A model generated the notes under the pieces. That model was given only the letters and a program-made list of their open reading frames with translations. It was not told the DNA's origin and searched no databases. The position numbers and the translations under genes were made by a program. Of a DNA stretch of 64,000 bases, positions 24,758-34,936 are shown piece by piece. Position 1 is the stretch's first letter, and each line of letters begins with the position of its first letter. Source of the stretch: Pseudoalteromonas undina (lineage in GTDB: Bacteria; Pseudomonadota; Gammaproteobacteria; Enterobacterales; Alteromonadaceae); contig NZ_AHCF03000004.1 of NCBI RefSeq assembly GCF_000238275.3, positions 434,001-498,000 of the forward strand. Direction: 5' to 3'.

Positions 24758-26110
24758 ATGGTTAATCAGCATTGGCAAAAAGCGCGTCAGAGCCGCGATG
24801 TGCGTTTTGATGGGCTTTTTTATGTAGCGGTAAAAACCACAGGTATTTATTGTCGGCCAATTTGCCCCGCGCCCACTGCGCATGAAAAAAATGTAACCTA
24901 CTATCAGTTTGCGCACTCTGCTGCGCAAGCAGGGTTTAGGCCTTGTATTCGTTGCAGGCCCGATAGCGCACCAGGTAGTGCTGCTTGGCTGGGATCACAA
25001 ACCACTGCATTGCGTGCTAAGCAGTTAATTGATCAATATCACGAGTGTGATTGTGAAGTACTTGCTGCGCGTTTAGGAATAAGCAGTCGCTATTTAAGGC
25101 GGCTTTTTTCTCAATATTTTGGTCTTTCAGTAACTCAATATCGGTTATTTAATCAATGCCATTTTGCAAAAAAATTGATTCAAGAAACCAGCTTACCGCT
25201 TACCGAGATAGCGTTTGCTTCCGGCTTTAAAAGTGTGCGACGATTCAATGATGCTTTTTTAAAACAACTTAATATCGCGCCCTCAGCGCTCAGAACCGCC
25301 AAGCACTCAACTGATCTTAGGCTCACCTTAATTTTGCCTTTTCGTCCGCCGTATAACTGGCAAGCATTGCATGGGTTTTTAGCAAAACGACTTATAGAGC
25401 CAATAGAGTGGTTAACGCCAACCAGTTATGGGCGTACTTTTACTTATGAATCGTGTAGAGGCCGCTTTAATGCTGAATTTATTGCAGATAAACATCATTT
25501 TCGGGTGCAAATTGATATAGATAATACGCAATATTTACAGCCAGTTATTAACAACATTCGCCGTGTACTTGATTTAGATGCAGATACTTATTTAATTGAG
25601 GCGCATTTAAGCGAACACATTAATAATGCATTTCCACTTACTAAAGGCTTAAGGTTACCGGGTATTTGGTCAACCTTTGAAGCGGGTATTCGCGCTGTGT
25701 TAGGTCAGCAGGTGAGTGTAACTGCGGCGCATAATTTAGTGACTCAATTAGTGCAACAGCTTTCGGAGCAACAAGAGGGAAAGGTGTACTTTCCAACACC
25801 TGAAGTAGTGGCAGGTAGTGATTTTGCTTTTTTTAAAATGCCGCAGGCACGTAAAAATGCACTGCATAATCTCGCTGAATTTTGTGCTATTCACCCCAAG
25901 GAGGATGACTTAGACCAATGGCTTACTTTAAAAGGAATTGGCCCTTGGACGGTTAATTACGCAAAACTGCGCGGTCAAAGCCAACCCGATATTTTACTTG
26001 ATGGCGATTTAGGGGTTAAAAAAGCCCAAGCGGCAGCAAGCTCGTTTGAATCTGCGAACTGTGCACCATTTCGATCTTACTTAACTTTTCAACTTTGGCA
26101 GCAATTATGA
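24758..26110 (+). CDS. alkA: Ada-AlkA fusion: DNA alkylation-damage sensor and 3-methyladenine glycosylase
   Basis: A 450-residue fusion. Residues 1-75 are the Ada zinc domain with Cys32, Cys36, Cys63 and Cys66 (IYCRPICPAP, FRPCIRCRPD); one cysteine accepts methyl groups from phosphotriesters. Residues about 85-180 are an AraC-type helix-turn-helix (LAARLGISSRYLRRLFSQYF). Residues about 190-450 are AlkA: the N-terminal AlkA domain then the HhH-GPD fold (LKGIGPWTVNYAKLRG) with the catalytic Asp region LLDGDLGVKKAQ. It removes alkylated bases and probably activates its own operon. It overlaps the Ogt gene by ATGA, so sensor, glycosylase and methyltransferase are made together. Confidence 0.95.
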   Translation: MVNQHWQKARQSRDVRFDGLFYVAVKTTGIYCRPICPAPTAHEKNVTYYQFAHSAAQAGFRPCIRCRPDSAPGSAAWLGSQTTALRAKQLIDQYHECDCEVLAARLGISSRYLRRLFSQYFGLSVTQYRLFNQCHFAKKLIQETSLPLTEIAFASGFKSVRRFNDAFLKQLNIAPSALRTAKHSTDLRLTLILPFRPPYNWQALHGFLAKRLIEPIEWLTPTSYGRTFTYESCRGRFNAEFIADKHHFRVQIDIDNTQYLQPVINNIRRVLDLDADTYLIEAHLSEHINNAFPLTKGLRLPGIWSTFEAGIRAVLGQQVSVTAAHNLVTQLVQQLSEQQEGKVYFPTPEVVAGSDFAFFKMPQARKNALHNLAEFCAIHPKEDDLDQWLTLKGIGPWTVNYAKLRGQSQPDILLDGDLGVKKAQAAASSFESANCAPFRSYLTFQLWQQL

Positions 26111-26574
26111 TAGTGCAAACCAGTTTACCCAGCCCGATTGACGATATTATTATTCAGGCAACTGAAAACGGTATTAGTTATGTGGGGTTTTATCCACCGA
26201 CCAGTTATACCAGTACGCCTTTAAATAAGGTGACTAATTCACATGTTTTATCTTGTGTGGCGCAGCTTAATGAGTACTTTGCTCATACGCGTACTGAGTT
26301 TGATTTAGAGCTTGATACTGGCGGCACGCCATTTCAGCAAAGCGTATGGCAGGCATTACAAAGCGTACCGTTTGCTAAAGTGGCAACCTATAAAGATATT
26401 GCCATACAATTAAATAATTCTAAAGCAGTGAGGGCGGTGGGGGCTGCAAATGGCAAAAACCCAATCAGTATTATTGTGCCGTGTCACCGCATCATTGGTG
26501 CAAATAAAAAGCTAACTGGTTATGCTGGTGGCTTAGAGCGTAAGCAATGGTTACTAGAGCACGAAGCAAAATAA
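26107..26574 (+). CDS. ogt: Methylated-DNA--protein-cysteine methyltransferase
   Basis: A 155-residue O6-alkylguanine-DNA alkyltransferase. The suicide cysteine is in IIVPCHRIIGA; the helix-turn-helix (VATYKDIAIQLNNSKAVRAV) and the Asn hinge (AANGKNPISI) are present. It lacks the Ada sensor domains, which are carried by the upstream fusion. The ATG at 26107 overlaps the stop of the fusion gene (ATGA), the usual sign of translational coupling; a TTG 12 nt earlier is less likely. It reverses O6-methylguanine and O4-methylthymine directly. Confidence 0.95.
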   Translation: MIVQTSLPSPIDDIIIQATENGISYVGFYPPTSYTSTPLNKVTNSHVLSCVAQLNEYFAHTRTEFDLELDTGGTPFQQSVWQALQSVPFAKVATYKDIAIQLNNSKAVRAVGAANGKNPISIIVPCHRIIGANKKLTGYAGGLERKQWLLEHEAK

Positions 26575-26651
26575 ATAAAATAGCGTTTCCAAATTTGTAT
26601 TCTCTGCACTTTAGGGTAGCATAAGCGCACTTTTTATTTGAAGGCACGGCC

Positions 26652-27236
26652 ATGGCGCAATTATACTTTTACTACTCTGCAATGAATGCAGGTAAATCAA
26701 CCACTTTATTACAATCAGCGTTTAATTATAAAGAGCGCGGTATGGAGCCGGTGATCCTCACCGCAGCCATTGACGATAGAGCAGGAGTGGGCAAAGTATC
26801 CTCACGTATAGGCCTTCAAGCAGATGCACATATTTATGATGCGGATAAAGACGTATACGAGCTAATTAAATCGCTCAATAGTGATAAAAAACGCCATTGT
26901 GTACTCGTGGATGAATGTCAGTTTTTATCTAAAGATCAAGTTATGCAGTTAACCGATGTAGTCGATGAATTAGGTATTCCTGTATTGTGTTACGGCTTAA
27001 GAAACGACTTTAGAGGTGAGTTATTTAGCGGCTCGCAATATTTACTTGCTTGGGCTGATAAGTTAATAGAACTTAAAACGGTGTGTCATTGTGGGCGTAA
27101 AGCAAATCACGTATTACGTACCGATGAAAATGGCGAGGCTATTGCCGATGGCAATCAAGTAGAAATTGGCGGCAACGACCGTTATGAATCGGTGTGCCGC
27201 AAACATTATAAAGCCGCGTTAAATATGGGCCGTTAA
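26652..27236 (+). CDS. tdk: Thymidine kinase
   Basis: A 194-residue type-II thymidine kinase. The P-loop is [10 protein letters not shown] at residues 11-20, the Walker B-like region [16 protein letters not shown] at about 80-95, and the zinc ribbon is formed by CHCGRK and the C near ESVCRKHY. It phosphorylates thymidine for salvage. GAAGG precedes the ATG. The last 18 nt overlap the end of the convergent threonine aldolase gene. Confidence 0.96.
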   Translation: MAQLYFYYSAMNAGKSTTLLQSAFNYKERGMEPVILTAAIDDRAGVGKVSSRIGLQADAHIYDADKDVYELIKSLNSDKKRHCVLVDECQFLSKDQVMQLTDVVDELGIPVLCYGLRNDFRGELFSGSQYLLAWADKLIELKTVCHCGRKANHVLRTDENGEAIADGNQVEIGGNDRYESVCRKHYKAALNMGR

Positions 27237-28223
27237 GGCTTTAATAAAGGTATCTATATCCGCTTTGGTAATACCTAAATGGGTTACTAGCCTAAGTTGC
27301 TTACTTGGGCTAAACACAATGTCCTGTGCTTTTAAATCGGCTGCTAGTTTTGTGATGTTTATGTTGTTATCACACGTAGCGTAAACCATGTTTGTGGTAT
27401 TACTCATGTTTACGTTAAAACCTGCCACGTTATTTAACTGCTTTGCTAAATAATGTGCATTAGCGTGGTCATCGACTAAACGTTGAGTGTTATTTTCTAA
27501 AGCATATTGCCCCGCAGCAGCTAATATACCCGCTTGGCGCATACCGCCGCCAAGCACTTTTCGCCAGCGTCTTGCTTTGGCTATCAATGCTGTTGAACCA
27601 AGCAATAATGAACCAACAGGTGCACCTAATCCTTTTGATAAGCAAATAGATACAGAGTCAAAATGTTGGGTTATTTCTTTAATATCAACGTTAAGCTCGG
27701 CAGCGGCATTAAAAGCGCGAGCGCCATCTAAATGCAGTGCTAAGTTATGTTGGTTAACAAATTCGCGTGCTTTGAGTAAATAATCAATACCGAGTACTTT
27801 ACCACCTATGGTGTTTTCAAGGCTTAACAGGCGGGTTTTTGCAAAGTGGCTATCATCGGGTTTAATTGCTGCAGCAATTTTAGTAAAACATAGACTACCA
27901 TCGGCTTCATTTTCAATAGGCTGTGGCTGAATAGAGCCTAAAACGGCAGCGCCACCGCCTTCAAACTTGTAGTTATGAGCATTTTGGCCACATATATACT
28001 CGTCGCCGCGTTCACAATGGGCCATTAATGCAAGCAGATTTGTTTGTGTGCCTGAGCTACAAAAAAGTGCATCTTGCACATTAAAACGTAATCGAGCATA
28101 AGCTTCTAATTGGTTTACACTTTCATCATCGCCATAAACGTCGTCGCCGACGGGGGCATGATACATAATATCTCGCATTTTGCTGCACGGTTTTGTTACT
28201 GTATCTGAGCGAAAATCTATCAT
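27219..28223 (-). CDS. ltaE: Low-specificity L-threonine aldolase
   Basis: A 334-residue PLP enzyme. It begins [12 protein letters not shown], then [16 protein letters not shown], which is diagnostic, and the Schiff-base lysine is in [14 protein letters not shown] at about residue 195. It cleaves L-threonine or L-allo-threonine to glycine and acetaldehyde. AAGGA sits 8 nt before the ATG. The tail overlaps tdk, and rlmF lies 19 nt upstream on the same strand, so the two minus-strand genes may be co-transcribed. Confidence 0.95.
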   Translation of the reverse strand: MIDFRSDTVTKPCSKMRDIMYHAPVGDDVYGDDESVNQLEAYARLRFNVQDALFCSSGTQTNLLALMAHCERGDEYICGQNAHNYKFEGGGAAVLGSIQPQPIENEADGSLCFTKIAAAIKPDDSHFAKTRLLSLENTIGGKVLGIDYLLKAREFVNQHNLALHLDGARAFNAAAELNVDIKEITQHFDSVSICLSKGLGAPVGSLLLGSTALIAKARRWRKVLGGGMRQAGILAAAGQYALENNTQRLVDDHANAHYLAKQLNNVAGFNVNMSNTTNMVYATCDNNINITKLAADLKAQDIVFSPSKQLRLVTHLGITKADIDTFIKALTAHI

Positions 28224-28242
28224 GGGGTGTCCTTAAGTGGCT

Positions 28243-29175
28243 TTATACTAATTCTTCACAAATTTGTTCTCGGGTGGCTTTATCAAAATAGCTCCATGCA
28301 ATAAAGCGACTGACTTTTTGCCCTTGTGCCATTTCAACAATTTTAAATTCACTAATAGGCTGTTGTTTTAGCTGTGCTTCTAAGGCTGCTAGAGTTTCTT
28401 TTTTAGAAACCAACGAGGTAAACCAAATTACTTGGTCACTGTGAACCCTGCTTTCTTTGATCATGTTAGAAATGAATGCTAACTCACCACCTTCACACCA
28501 CAGCTCATTACTTTGTCCGCCAAAATTAAGTGCTTGCGAAGGCGCTTTGCCTAAGTTTTTCCATTTACGTTCACTGCCTTTACTGGCTTCTTCTGCACTG
28601 GCGTGAAATGGCGGGTTACACATCGTTAAATGATACAAATCTTTCGCATTAATCACCCCTTTAAAAATATGCTCGGGATTTTTTTGTTGTTTAAGCGTTA
28701 TTTTTAGATTATTGAACTGAGCGAGTTGCTTGGCTATTTTTATTGCTGCAGAGTCTATGTCGCTGCCAGTAAAATGCCATTGGTATTCGCTATTGCCCGT
28801 TAGCGGGTAAACTAAGTTAGCGCCAGTGCCTATATCAAGCACTTTAATTTGTCGGCCAGTGGGAATAACCTGCTGGTTATCTTCGCTGAGTAAGTCAGCT
28901 AAGTAATGAATATAATCTACTCTACCTGGAATAGGTGGGCATAAGTTATGCTCAGGAATGTCCCAAAAGTTAATGTTGTAATGACTTTTTAATAGCGCCT
29001 GATTCAAGGTTTTTACAGCTAAGTTATTACTAAAATCAATACTTTGATTGCCTGCTGGAGTCGTAATTAAAAAAGCAGTTAACGAAGGGGTTTGCGAGGT
29101 AAGCAAATTAAAATCGTAACCATTTTTGTGTTGATTGCGCGGATGTAATTTAGAACGAGTTGATTTTGCTTTCAT
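28243..29175 (-). CDS. rlmF: 23S rRNA (adenine(1618)-N6)-methyltransferase
   Basis: A 310-residue SAM-dependent methyltransferase, the length of E. coli RlmF. The SAM-binding start is KVLDIGTGANLVYPL, and the catalytic N-P-P-F motif of adenine N6 methylases is MCNPPFHASAEEA. The N-terminus is basic (KAKSTRSKLHPRNQHKNGYD), as expected for an rRNA-binding protein. It modifies A1618 of 23S rRNA. Monocistronic or followed by ltaE after 19 nt. Confidence 0.94.
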   Translation of the reverse strand: MKAKSTRSKLHPRNQHKNGYDFNLLTSQTPSLTAFLITTPAGNQSIDFSNNLAVKTLNQALLKSHYNINFWDIPEHNLCPPIPGRVDYIHYLADLLSEDNQQVIPTGRQIKVLDIGTGANLVYPLTGNSEYQWHFTGSDIDSAAIKIAKQLAQFNNLKITLKQQKNPEHIFKGVINAKDLYHLTMCNPPFHASAEEASKGSERKWKNLGKAPSQALNFGGQSNELWCEGGELAFISNMIKESRVHSDQVIWFTSLVSKKETLAALEAQLKQQPISEFKIVEMAQGQKVSRFIAWSYFDKATREQICEELV

Positions 29176-29304
29176 GAGGCTTTTTTAACAACAGGAATAA
29201 AAGCCAATAGTAACAAATACAGACAGAAAAAGTGCATAATTTTCCCTTTGGCTTACCAGTTATTACTGGTAGGATGAGTTGTTAGCAATTATAAGGAATT
29301 CGCT

Positions 29305-30213
29305 TTGGCAGTTACTCAAGAGTCTGTTTTTATAAAATTAGGTGACCATCAAACACTGCATTTGCGCCGTATCGCCAACCAGCAGCCAAGTGGGCCTGTG
29401 GTGTTATTAATTCATGGTGCGGTAGAAAATGGCAAAATATTTTACACTCATAGCAATAAAGGGTTAGCGCCTTTTTTAGCTGAACAAGGGTATTGTTGCT
29501 ACGTAGCTGATTTACGCGGGCGTGGTGAAAGTAAACCTGCTATTTGTAAGCAAGCACGGTATGGACAAACTGAGGCGATTGTTGAAGATATTCCGGCATT
29601 TATTGAGAAAATTGAACAGTTAGAGAGTAAAAAACCTGACTTTTTAGTTGCTCATTCTTGGGGTGGGGTGTTGCTTAATAGCGTGTTTGCTCGCTTTCCT
29701 GAGCTGATAAACGATGTAAAAGCGTGTGCCTATTTTGGTTCAAAGCGTTCGCTATTTAATAACCACCCTAAAAAGTTATTTCAGGCCAATTTGATTTGGT
29801 ATTTTATGGCACCAATTTTAGCGAAAAAACACGGTTATTTACCGGCAAAACGCTTAAAGTGGGGCAGTGATGATGAAACTCAAAAGTCGCACTATCAAAG
29901 TATGCAGTGGGCGAAGCAAAATCCGTGGGTAGACAGTGATGACGGGTTTGATTACGCTAAAACATTAGCAACTCTCACGCTTCCTCCAACGTTACATATT
30001 GCGGCAGTAAAAGATAAAGCATTGGCACAGCCTATCGATATTCAAAAGTTTATTGATGAGTCAGGTACTGGGGTGCAAAAAATGCAAATATATGGCCGCC
30101 GCTTTGGGCACAAAGTAGATTACGACCATATTAATATGCTTACTCACCCTCAGGCACGCCAAGAACAGTTTATGGATGTGCTTAATTGGTTTGAGGCAAC
30201 GAGAGCAAACTAA
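29305..30213 (+). CDS. Alpha/beta hydrolase
   Basis: A 302-residue soluble hydrolase. The oxyanion-region motif LLIHGAVENG is at about residues 34-43; the nucleophile Ser is in VAHSWGGVLL, and the late GHKVDYDHINML supplies the catalytic His region. No signal peptide. The start is TTG with AAGGA 7 nt upstream. The 3' end overlaps the convergent sulfotransferase-type gene by 32 nt. The substrate class (ester, lipid or other) cannot be told from the sequence. Confidence 0.85.
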   Translation: MAVTQESVFIKLGDHQTLHLRRIANQQPSGPVVLLIHGAVENGKIFYTHSNKGLAPFLAEQGYCCYVADLRGRGESKPAICKQARYGQTEAIVEDIPAFIEKIEQLESKKPDFLVAHSWGGVLLNSVFARFPELINDVKACAYFGSKRSLFNNHPKKLFQANLIWYFMAPILAKKHGYLPAKRLKWGSDDETQKSHYQSMQWAKQNPWVDSDDGFDYAKTLATLTLPPTLHIAAVKDKALAQPIDIQKFIDESGTGVQKMQIYGRRFGHKVDYDHINMLTHPQARQEQFMDVLNWFEATRAN

Positions 30214-31624
30214 GTAAAGGGGCTTCATAACGCTGCCACTTATCAAGGCTTTTGTTATTTACAGGTTGCCTGATGGCATGTTTACTGAGCGTTGTAACGG
30301 CGCTTTTGTTTTTGTAAAAGTCTAAACAAGTGTGTTCAAATTCGCAGCCAGTAAAACTCAATAGTGCGGTTAATTGATCTTTAGGATTTTCAATTAACTG
30401 CTCGTAACTTAAATTATAAATAGCTAAGCGGTTAAATTGCTGCCAATGGCTCATCAGTTTTTCATAAAGCTGATGATACAAAGCAAATTCATTTAAATCA
30501 CAAAAATAGGGTTCGTTTTCAGCAAAGTAATTAGTAAACACTGAAAATGCGGTTGCATGAAAGTTGCGGGTCAGGTTTATAAACTTAGCATCTGGGAATA
30601 AAATATAAATTAACCCTAAGTTTTGGTAGTTGCTAGGCAGTTTATTGATAACAAATGCGCAATTGCCCTCAAAAGAGCTTAACGTATCTAAATAAATAGC
30701 TCTGGCTTGGTTAATTAAAGGCATTGTTAGCTTAGTTAAGCATTGAGGGTAGCGTAACCCTGTTTTATGTTCTAAAAAGGCGACTACCTTATTACTAATA
30801 CTGGAGTCTTCTCCAAGCGTTGCCCATTGACTGTGCCCTGCTAACATTTGTTCTAGTAGGGTTGAGCCGCTTCGTGGCATGCCAATAATAAACACAGGTG
30901 TGACAGGATACTGCTTATTTAGTTTTGCTAAATTGAGCACACTTTCATTGTTATATTCAATAAGTTGATCATAAAACCCAATTAAATCTTCAGTATTAAA
31001 TTCACTGAGTTTGTGTTGTTGCTGATTGGCAATCACAAAATAGTTAAACGCTTGATCAGTATCGTCTAACTTGTCGTAACTTTTAGCTAAAGCATAGTAG
31101 CAGACCATTTTTAAACGTAGGTTATTTGTTTGCGTTAAAAAATGGTGTAACTGATCAATGTAATTATTTGCTTTATTAAAGCGCCCTAATTGTACCAATT
31201 CAAATAAAACATAAGCCGTAACCGGTGCTATCCCAAGCTTTAATGCCTCCTCAAATGTGGCCTGCGCTTTATCAAGCTCGCCAAAATTTAAATAATGCTG
31301 AGCTAAATAATAGTGGGTGTCTGGGTTGTCTGCGGCAATGCTTGTTGCGTACTCGAGTACTTTTTGCGCGTCCTCAGGGGAGTTGACCGCATTAAATGCA
31401 TCACTTAATGCATACAAAGGTTCTAATACATAAGGGAGGTGCTGACACGCTCGTTGTAGTATATACACAGCGGCATCAAATTGTTCTAAACGCAGTGCTA
31501 CTTTACCTAGGCCAAACAGGGCGTCACCATTGTCAGGCTCTGCTTGTAATAGCGTTTTGTAATGAAACTCAGCTTCTCTAAGCTTGTTTTGTGACAATAA
31601 CTCATTCGCTTTTTTTAGTAGCAT
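30182..31624 (-). CDS. TPR-repeat sulfotransferase-domain protein
   Basis: A 480-residue protein. Residues about 1-215 are TPR repeats (ALFGLGKVALRLEQFDAAVY, THYYLAQHYLNFGELDKAQA). Residues about 240-470 are a sulfotransferase domain with the PAPS 5'-phosphosulfate loop FIIGMPRSGSTLLEQML, and FINLTRNFHATAFSVF as the 3'-phosphate-binding region. Similar TPR-sulfotransferases are widespread in marine proteobacteria and their acceptors are unknown; tyrosine or glycan sulfation is possible. No signal peptide. It converges on the hydrolase gene with a 32-nt overlap. Confidence 0.88.
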   Translation of the reverse strand: MLLKKANELLSQNKLREAEFHYKTLLQAEPDNGDALFGLGKVALRLEQFDAAVYILQRACQHLPYVLEPLYALSDAFNAVNSPEDAQKVLEYATSIAADNPDTHYYLAQHYLNFGELDKAQATFEEALKLGIAPVTAYVLFELVQLGRFNKANNYIDQLHHFLTQTNNLRLKMVCYYALAKSYDKLDDTDQAFNYFVIANQQQHKLSEFNTEDLIGFYDQLIEYNNESVLNLAKLNKQYPVTPVFIIGMPRSGSTLLEQMLAGHSQWATLGEDSSISNKVVAFLEHKTGLRYPQCLTKLTMPLINQARAIYLDTLSSFEGNCAFVINKLPSNYQNLGLIYILFPDAKFINLTRNFHATAFSVFTNYFAENEPYFCDLNEFALYHQLYEKLMSHWQQFNRLAIYNLSYEQLIENPKDQLTALLSFTGCEFEHTCLDFYKNKSAVTTLSKHAIRQPVNNKSLDKWQRYEAPLLSLLSLPQTN

Positions 31625-31719
31625 AATACAACTAATATTCTTTTTATTTAATATAACCCCAAAGCCACAAAAAATGCGAGTGTAAAAGTCATTTTAAATG
31701 GGTTTATAGAGGGTAATAA

Positions 31720-31750
31720 AAAGGCGAAATGCATTACACATTTCGCCTTT
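31720..31750 (-). terminator. Rho-independent terminator of the TonB receptor gene
   Basis: A perfect 12-bp stem AAAGGCGAAATG / CATTTCGCCTTT with 7-nt loop; on the minus strand it is followed by TTATTA. It lies 19 nt past the receptor stop. Confidence 0.8.
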
Positions 31751-31768
31751 GATTATCATTAACACATT

Positions 31769-34339
31769 TTAGAAAGTATAGGTTGCTTTAGCGTAGTAAA
31801 AGCCACCATTAATTCCGTATGGAGATGTTTCGTAATACTTACCACCCCAGTTGTTATTTGGTGCTACGGTGAAATCAAGTTTCTCTGCTTCTTGATCCAG
31901 TAGGTTTTGTGCACCGACTGAGAAACTAATTGAGTCATTCATGAAGTAAGTTACTTCAACATCTAATGTGACTGCTGCATCAGCCATTTTAGCCGTTTCA
32001 TCATAATCTACGTGAACGCCTTGGTACTCACCAAAGTAGTTAAGACGAGAAAATGCTGAAAAGCTTTCCCATTGTTGTGCCCAGCTCAGTGTTGCACGGT
32101 GATTAGGTAAGTCATTTTCAAGACGACTTACTTTAAATGCTCCGGTAATATCACTTGAGCGTGTTACTTCTGTTTCATTCCAGTTGTAAGCTAAGCTGAA
32201 TGTAGAGCTACCACTGAACAACTCAGCCGAGTAGTTAGCAACTAAGTCAACACCTTGAGTAGTGGTATCAAAGTCATTGGTAAAGAAACTAACTTGCGCT
32301 AAGTTTTGTACGTTAGGTACACCGGCAGCTTCGAGCGTGTCTTTATCTGCTTGGCTAAGTTCGATTTTATCTGACTGACTAATACGATCATCTACTTGGA
32401 TGTTGTAGTAATCAACTGTTAAGAATAAATCGCCAATGGTGTATACCGCACCAAAGGTGTAGCTTTGCGATTCTTCAGGTTCAAGTTCAGTACCACCTAG
32501 TTGAATAGCAATTGGGTTTGTAGGTGGTAACAATGCTGAATCTACCAGTACACCACTGCTTAAGTTAGTTTGTACGTTACTAACATTTGCTTGGCCTACG
32601 GTAGGCGCACGGAAACCGGTGCTAATTGAGCCTCGAACGTTTAGATCTTCAGTAATGTGGTATTGACCCATTAACTTATAGTTAGTGGTTGAACCAAAGG
32701 TATCGTAATCTTCGTAGCGAAGCGCTAAGCCCATTAAGAACTCTTCAGTAAATGGCGCTTCAATATCAATGTAAGCTGCATAGTTGCGACGGTCGTATTC
32801 GCCTGCATCTGATGGTTTAAATCCAGGGAAACCGTTAGAGCCAATACCAAAACCTTGATCAGTTAATGGGCCGGCAATAAATGAAGCTTCATCGCCTGCT
32901 ACTACGGTAAAGGTTTCTTCATGCCACTCTAAACCACCGGCAATGTTTACATCGTAAGCTAAGTCAAAGTCAAAACCCTTTGAAATATCAAAATTAAAGT
33001 TTTTCTCTAATTGTTCATATTTACCTGGGCTAAAATCACGCGGAGTATCTGGACCCAATGAAGCATTGATTGTGTCGTATATAAAGTAGCGAGATTCGTT
33101 GTAACCTACAGTACCGCTTAAATCATAGTAAGCGCCTTCTAAAAAGCCGCCAGTAAACTCACCTTTAGTACCAATAGTGAGTGACGTATCTGTAATATTA
33201 CCACCAAAGTTTGGTGTAAAACCGCCCGGAAGCATTTCGTTAAATGCGAAACAATCAGGGTTGTTTGCTACACCATTAATGTAGTCAGGGTTATCAAGAA
33301 CGTTGTCATCAATCATAATGGTTGGACAGTTACCGCTCATATCACCGGTTAAGTCACCAACAAGAAGTGTTTCGCCACCATCGTTTGAGTATGCACCAGG
33401 GCGAGTATGCGGGTTACGGTAATAAAAACCACCGCGTACATCACGCTCTGAGTAGTTACCAAACATATAAAATTGAGAGTCGTTAGTTAGCTCTAAACCA
33501 ACATTACCAAAGATAGAGATGTCGTCATCTACCTCAGGTGCACCCCATACTTGGGTGATTGGGGCAATGTCTGGAACGCCTGCAGCATCAAGTGCTGTGG
33601 CATCGGCTCTTTGTACAGAACGGCTGGTCGCATCGGCTGTTTTGTACTGAAAACTTAAATTTGCAAAACCGCTATCGGTAAATGGTAAGCCCACATTACC
33701 TGAAATTTGGGTTGTATCACCATCTCCTTCGTAATATTGGCCTTTACGAACTTCGAATGACCCGCCTTCTGATGCATCTTTAAGTTGGAAGTTTAAAACC
33801 CCAGCAATCGCATCAGAACCATATTGTGCAGCAGCACCATCGCGAAGTACTTCTACTTGTTTCAGTGCAATACTTGGAATAACTGAAATGTCGGCACCTT
33901 GAGCACCATCATTAATACCACCACCTAAAAAGGCAATAACAGAGGCACGATGACGACGTTTACCGTTAAGTAAAATTAGTGTGCTATCAGAAGGAAGTCC
34001 GCGCAAGTTTGCAGGGCGTACTAATGAAGCGGCATCACTGATTGGCATTGAGTGAACGTTTAAAGAAGGAATAGCCCCTTTTAACAGCTCTAGCATATCT
34101 GTGTTGCCTGACTTGCTAAGCTCTTCGCCACCGATAATGTCGATAGGAACAGGTGAGTCACCAATAGAGCGAGGCGCAGAGCGGGTACCAACTACGGCAA
34201 TTTTTTCTACGTTTTTGTTTACTTTAACTTCGGTTTGCTCTTCTTGAGCAATTGCTGAACCAGAAACAAACAAGCCTGCGGCTGTTGTTGCTAGAGCAAA
34301 TTTGATCGCCTGTTGAAGCGCATTGCTTTTTAATTTCAT
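31769..34339 (-). CDS. TonB-dependent receptor (large, non-siderophore type)
   Basis: An 856-residue outer-membrane receptor. Signal peptide at residues 1-31 (ending VSGSAIAQ), TonB-box-like KIAVVGTRSAPRS, plug domain with NLRGLPSDSTLILLNGKRRH and VEVLRDGAAAQYGSDAIAGV, then a long barrel ending in a terminal Phe (GGFYYAKATYTF). The plug type and size belong to the group of receptors often devoted to carbohydrate or other nutrient uptake in marine Alteromonadales, rather than to siderophores. No Fur site or catabolic operon lies beside it. A short GGGGAT ribosome binding site precedes the ATG. Cargo unknown. Confidence 0.93.
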   Translation of the reverse strand: MKLKSNALQQAIKFALATTAAGLFVSGSAIAQEEQTEVKVNKNVEKIAVVGTRSAPRSIGDSPVPIDIIGGEELSKSGNTDMLELLKGAIPSLNVHSMPISDAASLVRPANLRGLPSDSTLILLNGKRRHRASVIAFLGGGINDGAQGADISVIPSIALKQVEVLRDGAAAQYGSDAIAGVLNFQLKDASEGGSFEVRKGQYYEGDGDTTQISGNVGLPFTDSGFANLSFQYKTADATSRSVQRADATALDAAGVPDIAPITQVWGAPEVDDDISIFGNVGLELTNDSQFYMFGNYSERDVRGGFYYRNPHTRPGAYSNDGGETLLVGDLTGDMSGNCPTIMIDDNVLDNPDYINGVANNPDCFAFNEMLPGGFTPNFGGNITDTSLTIGTKGEFTGGFLEGAYYDLSGTVGYNESRYFIYDTINASLGPDTPRDFSPGKYEQLEKNFNFDISKGFDFDLAYDVNIAGGLEWHEETFTVVAGDEASFIAGPLTDQGFGIGSNGFPGFKPSDAGEYDRRNYAAYIDIEAPFTEEFLMGLALRYEDYDTFGSTTNYKLMGQYHITEDLNVRGSISTGFRAPTVGQANVSNVQTNLSSGVLVDSALLPPTNPIAIQLGGTELEPEESQSYTFGAVYTIGDLFLTVDYYNIQVDDRISQSDKIELSQADKDTLEAAGVPNVQNLAQVSFFTNDFDTTTQGVDLVANYSAELFSGSSTFSLAYNWNETEVTRSSDITGAFKVSRLENDLPNHRATLSWAQQWESFSAFSRLNYFGEYQGVHVDYDETAKMADAAVTLDVEVTYFMNDSISFSVGAQNLLDQEAEKLDFTVAPNNNWGGKYYETSPYGINGGFYYAKATYTF

Positions 34340-34673
34340 TCTAAATATCCCCAGTTAGAATTGATTTGTATAGTCTATTTACTGACTTATTTTTGTGGAC
34401 ATTTCACATTCAATGGGGAGCAAATATAGCTAACTCACTCCTAAAAGCTTAATTAATTAAGCGCACCTCCTGTGAGTCCTCGAAATAGACTATAGATAAA
34501 AAAACTAAAGAGGGCAATGGCTAATTAACTACTATTTAACAAGTGGAAACAAATGGTTTATCTAAAAATAACGCAGAGTTAATCACAACTAGGGCGAGAA
34601 AAGGGGGTAAAAACAGACATTGATACATAATTACTAACTAAATAAGCTATTTTAGTTATTTTCTATTATTGAA
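34340..34673. other. Intergenic, probably promoter DNA of the TonB receptor
   Basis: 334 nt, very AT-rich, no ORF of note. Nothing specific is recognised. Confidence 0.4.
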
Positions 34674-34832
34674 TTAAATTGACTTACTGTTGATATTTTC
34701 ACCATGGTGTTTTTTCCACGCAGCCAGCTTTTCTTTATATTCATCCCACACGCAAGGGCAGCAACTGCCGCCGCCACAGCACTCATCAGATTTTGGTCTT
34801 TCGGGTTTAGTACTAGGGATGTTTTTTTGCAT
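34674..34832 (-). CDS. Oxidoreductase-like domain mini-protein
   Basis: A 52-residue cysteine-rich protein on the minus strand. It starts at the ATG at 34832 and contains DECCGGGSCCPCVWDEYKEK, the signature of the small oxidoreductase-like family (Cys-rich CCGxGCxxCVWDxY). The family is short, often a single domain, and its activity is not established despite its name; the cysteines could bind metal or carry a redox pair. No strong ribosome binding site is seen, and the frame is open a little further upstream, so the start may be earlier. The opposite-strand frame over the same DNA is a shadow. Confidence 0.8.
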   Translation of the reverse strand: MQKNIPSTKPERPKSDECCGGGSCCPCVWDEYKEKLAAWKKHHGENINSKSI

Positions 34833-34936
34833 TTTTTTATTACAAAAGTGGAAAAAAGGACGCTTAGAATAAATGATTGAATAAAGCGTGTAAATTATTC
34901 TTTGTGAACTTAGAACGCTGTGTGAGAATACAGGCT

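Noticed and set aside
34690..34872. Plus-strand 60-residue frame
   Set aside because: It is antisense to the cysteine-rich mini-protein, has no family likeness and has no good ribosome binding site.
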